Assembly: GCA_964346375.1 (NCBI GenBank)
Contig: CAYFUL010000010.1
Span: 1 to 33,999, forward strand
DNA from: CAYFUL01 sp964346375
GTDB lineage: Bacteria; Bacillota; Clostridia; Tissierellales; Peptoniphilaceae
Length of the DNA: 33,999 nt
Reading direction: 5' to 3'
In this document: piece after piece, positions 33,935 through 33,999 of the stretch
Position numbering within the stretch: the first letter of the stretch is position 1
Layout: every line of letters starts with the position of its first letter
Program-made: the position numbers and the translations under genes
The notes under the pieces: generated by a model
The model's database searches: none
Seen by the model: the letters and a program-made list of their open reading frames with translations, nothing else
Told to the model about the DNA's origin: nothing

Positions 33935-33999
33935 CAGCTTTTTCGGTAAAGGCGTTAAGAAAATTCCATGTCTGAGCCTGAAAGGCGAGTTTGGAATTT
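33935..33999. repeat. Partial repeat related to the flank of copy 2
   Basis: CCCACACAGCTTTTTCGGTA resembles the reverse complement of 4875-4893 (CCCACACAGCCTTTGCCGAG). The following sequence is only loosely similar, and the window ends before any GGGGGACC arm could be seen. Confidence 0.4.

Noticed and set aside
1..33999. CRISPR array, prophage or toxin-antitoxin system
   Set aside because: No regularly spaced repeats, phage structural genes, integrase or recognisable toxin-antitoxin pair were found.

Overview
The window is chromosomal DNA from a low-GC, Gram-positive (Bacillota) anaerobe. The evidence is a large Bacillus-type SRP RNA, a WalRK/YycHI module, [4Fe-4S] L-serine dehydratase, hybrid-cluster protein, EtfAB, phosphotransacetylase and an S-layer-homology protein. 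Tissierellia/Peptoniphilaceae-like anaerobic cocci fit best, but this is inference from gene content, not proof.

Layout. 1-600: minus-strand SRP RNA, preceded by a tRNA-like acceptor/T-arm minihelix and a good promoter. 670-3250: an ECF sigma factor, its RsgI-like anti-sigma factor and a second, interrupted RsgI-like gene. The latter two transcription units share a bipartite promoter-like motif. 3300-4700: a broken small ORF, tRNA-Ser(GGA) and birA. 4970-8800: etfBA and an MBL-hydrolase/pta pair. 8900-13630: an SLH surface protein facing a huge secreted metallophosphoesterase gene that is broken twice. 13850-18330: SDR oxidoreductase, MurJ lipid II flippase and an ABC exporter. 18380-24580: sdaAB-sdaAA-walR-walK-yycH-yycI, tightly overlapping on the minus strand. 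24770-30930: a frameshifted lipoprotein, hcp, a DIP1984-family gene, an interrupted alkaline phosphatase and a frameshifted AI-2E-family permease. 31200-33700: a 2-hydroxycarboxylate transporter with malic enzyme.

How it works together. Central metabolism is fermentative. Malate uptake plus malic enzyme and serine deamination both yield pyruvate. Pta conserves energy from acetyl-CoA, and ETF links to acyl-CoA/electron chemistry. The envelope theme is strong: WalRK, MurJ, the SLH protein, ECF/RsgI signalling and secreted phosphatases.

The most unusual features are as follows. (1) A conserved motif, ATGCAATAAAATC-N10-TTGTTATA, precedes both the sigma operon and the orphan RsgI-like gene. (2) A tRNA-like minihelix ending in CCA opens the SRP RNA precursor. 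(3) Loci for envelope or secreted proteins carry in-frame stops (three) or apparent one-base deletions (three), and one further small ORF is frameshifted. (4) An A15 homopolymer lies in the 5' coding part of malic enzyme. (5) A family of GGGGGACC...GGTCCCCC palindromic intergenic repeats is present. I saw no transposase, CRISPR array or prophage gene.
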